Shown here: in pieces, positions 63,961 through 64,000 of the stretch
How the letters are laid out: each line of letters starts with the position of its first letter
How positions within the stretch are numbered: position 1 is the first letter of the stretch
Source: Bacteroidota bacterium
Lineage (GTDB): Bacteria; Bacteroidota; Bacteroidia; Cytophagales; Cyclobacteriaceae
Assembly: GCA_018267135.1 (NCBI GenBank)
Contig: JAFDZA010000002.1
Coordinates: 1 to 64,000, forward strand
Direction: 5' to 3'
Length of the DNA stretch: 64,000 nt
Notes under the pieces: generated by a model
What the model saw: the letters and a program-made list of their open reading frames with translations, nothing else
Database searches by the model: none
Told to the model about the DNA's origin: nothing
Translations under genes and position numbers: made by a program

Positions 63961-64000
63961 TGACCAGGGAAGAAAAAGGACAGATTATTGATGCGTTGGC
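63961..64000 (+). CDS. rplJ: 50S ribosomal protein L10, 5' end
   Basis: The frame beginning at the ATG 12 bp after rplA encodes MTREEKGQIIDAL and runs off the window, matching the start of Bacteroidota L10. Only 13 residues are visible, and the call rests mainly on the conserved gene order. Confidence 0.85.

Noticed and set aside
1..64000. CRISPR arrays or a TPR-CHAT/gRAMP type III-E system
   Set aside because: No regularly spaced repeats are present, and the CHAT protein has a signal peptide and no effector partner, so it is not part of a CRISPR complex.

Overview
The window looks like a chromosomal segment of a Bacteroidota bacterium, most likely of the Cytophagales type. The evidence is a SusC/SusD pair, a GLPGLI protein beside a TonB-type outer-membrane protein, a type IX secretion (T9SS) C-terminal sorting domain on a giant secreted protein, a PorE-like OmpA protein, and promoters of the TTTG-N18/19-TAnnTTTG form with little Shine-Dalgarno use. 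Assignment below the phylum is inference from gene content.

Layout. 1-120: end of a 5S rRNA gene and its terminator. 171-15318: comM, GLPGLI + TonB-type receptor, rsmB, a secreted TPR-CHAT protein with a small unknown partner, a thioredoxin-like protein with a membrane protein that ends in a lone DHp helix pair, a Wzi/RemB-like barrel, and a CbbX/SpoVK-type AAA ATPase with a duplicated N-terminal domain. 15393-15802: an arfB-like rescue hydrolase whose reading frame breaks exactly at the GGQ motif. 15811-24029 (minus): a three-gene operon encoding an Ig-like membrane-associated protein, a 2084-residue T9SS cargo with Asp-box, FG-GAP and ASPIC/UnbV modules, and a secreted caspase-like protease. 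24120-25106: a possible regulator, divergent from a nine-gene set (25318-39182): SusC, SusD, Tat-exported amine oxidase, two class III aminotransferases flanking a GNAT acetyltransferase, an amidohydrolase, a succinate-semialdehyde-type dehydrogenase and an NhaC transporter. This reads as an uptake and degradation route for an amine or omega-amino compound. 39267-42689: small secreted proteins, a VOC protein and an M28 peptidase.

43249-50720 is a foreign-looking island, visibly more A/T-rich in base use than its surroundings. It is a complete type I restriction-modification operon (hsdR, hsdM, hsdS) invaded by two RAYT/IS200-like Y1 transposase genes, two clusters of short perfect hairpins, and a BRO-N/Fic fusion gene placed between hsdM and hsdS. 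The last ten codons of hsdM plus its ATGA overlap are repeated just before hsdS, so the inserted cassette is flanked by 34-bp direct repeats and both junctions keep stop-start coupling. This is the most interesting structure in the window.

51044-64000 returns to housekeeping: M1 peptidase, TerB-like protein, DUF1080 protein, lepA, folD, queE, pabB/pabC, the PorE-like protein, then tRNA-Trp-secE-nusG and the rplK-rplA-rplJ ribosomal operon, each of the last two groups preceded by a clear Bacteroidota promoter. No CRISPR array was seen.
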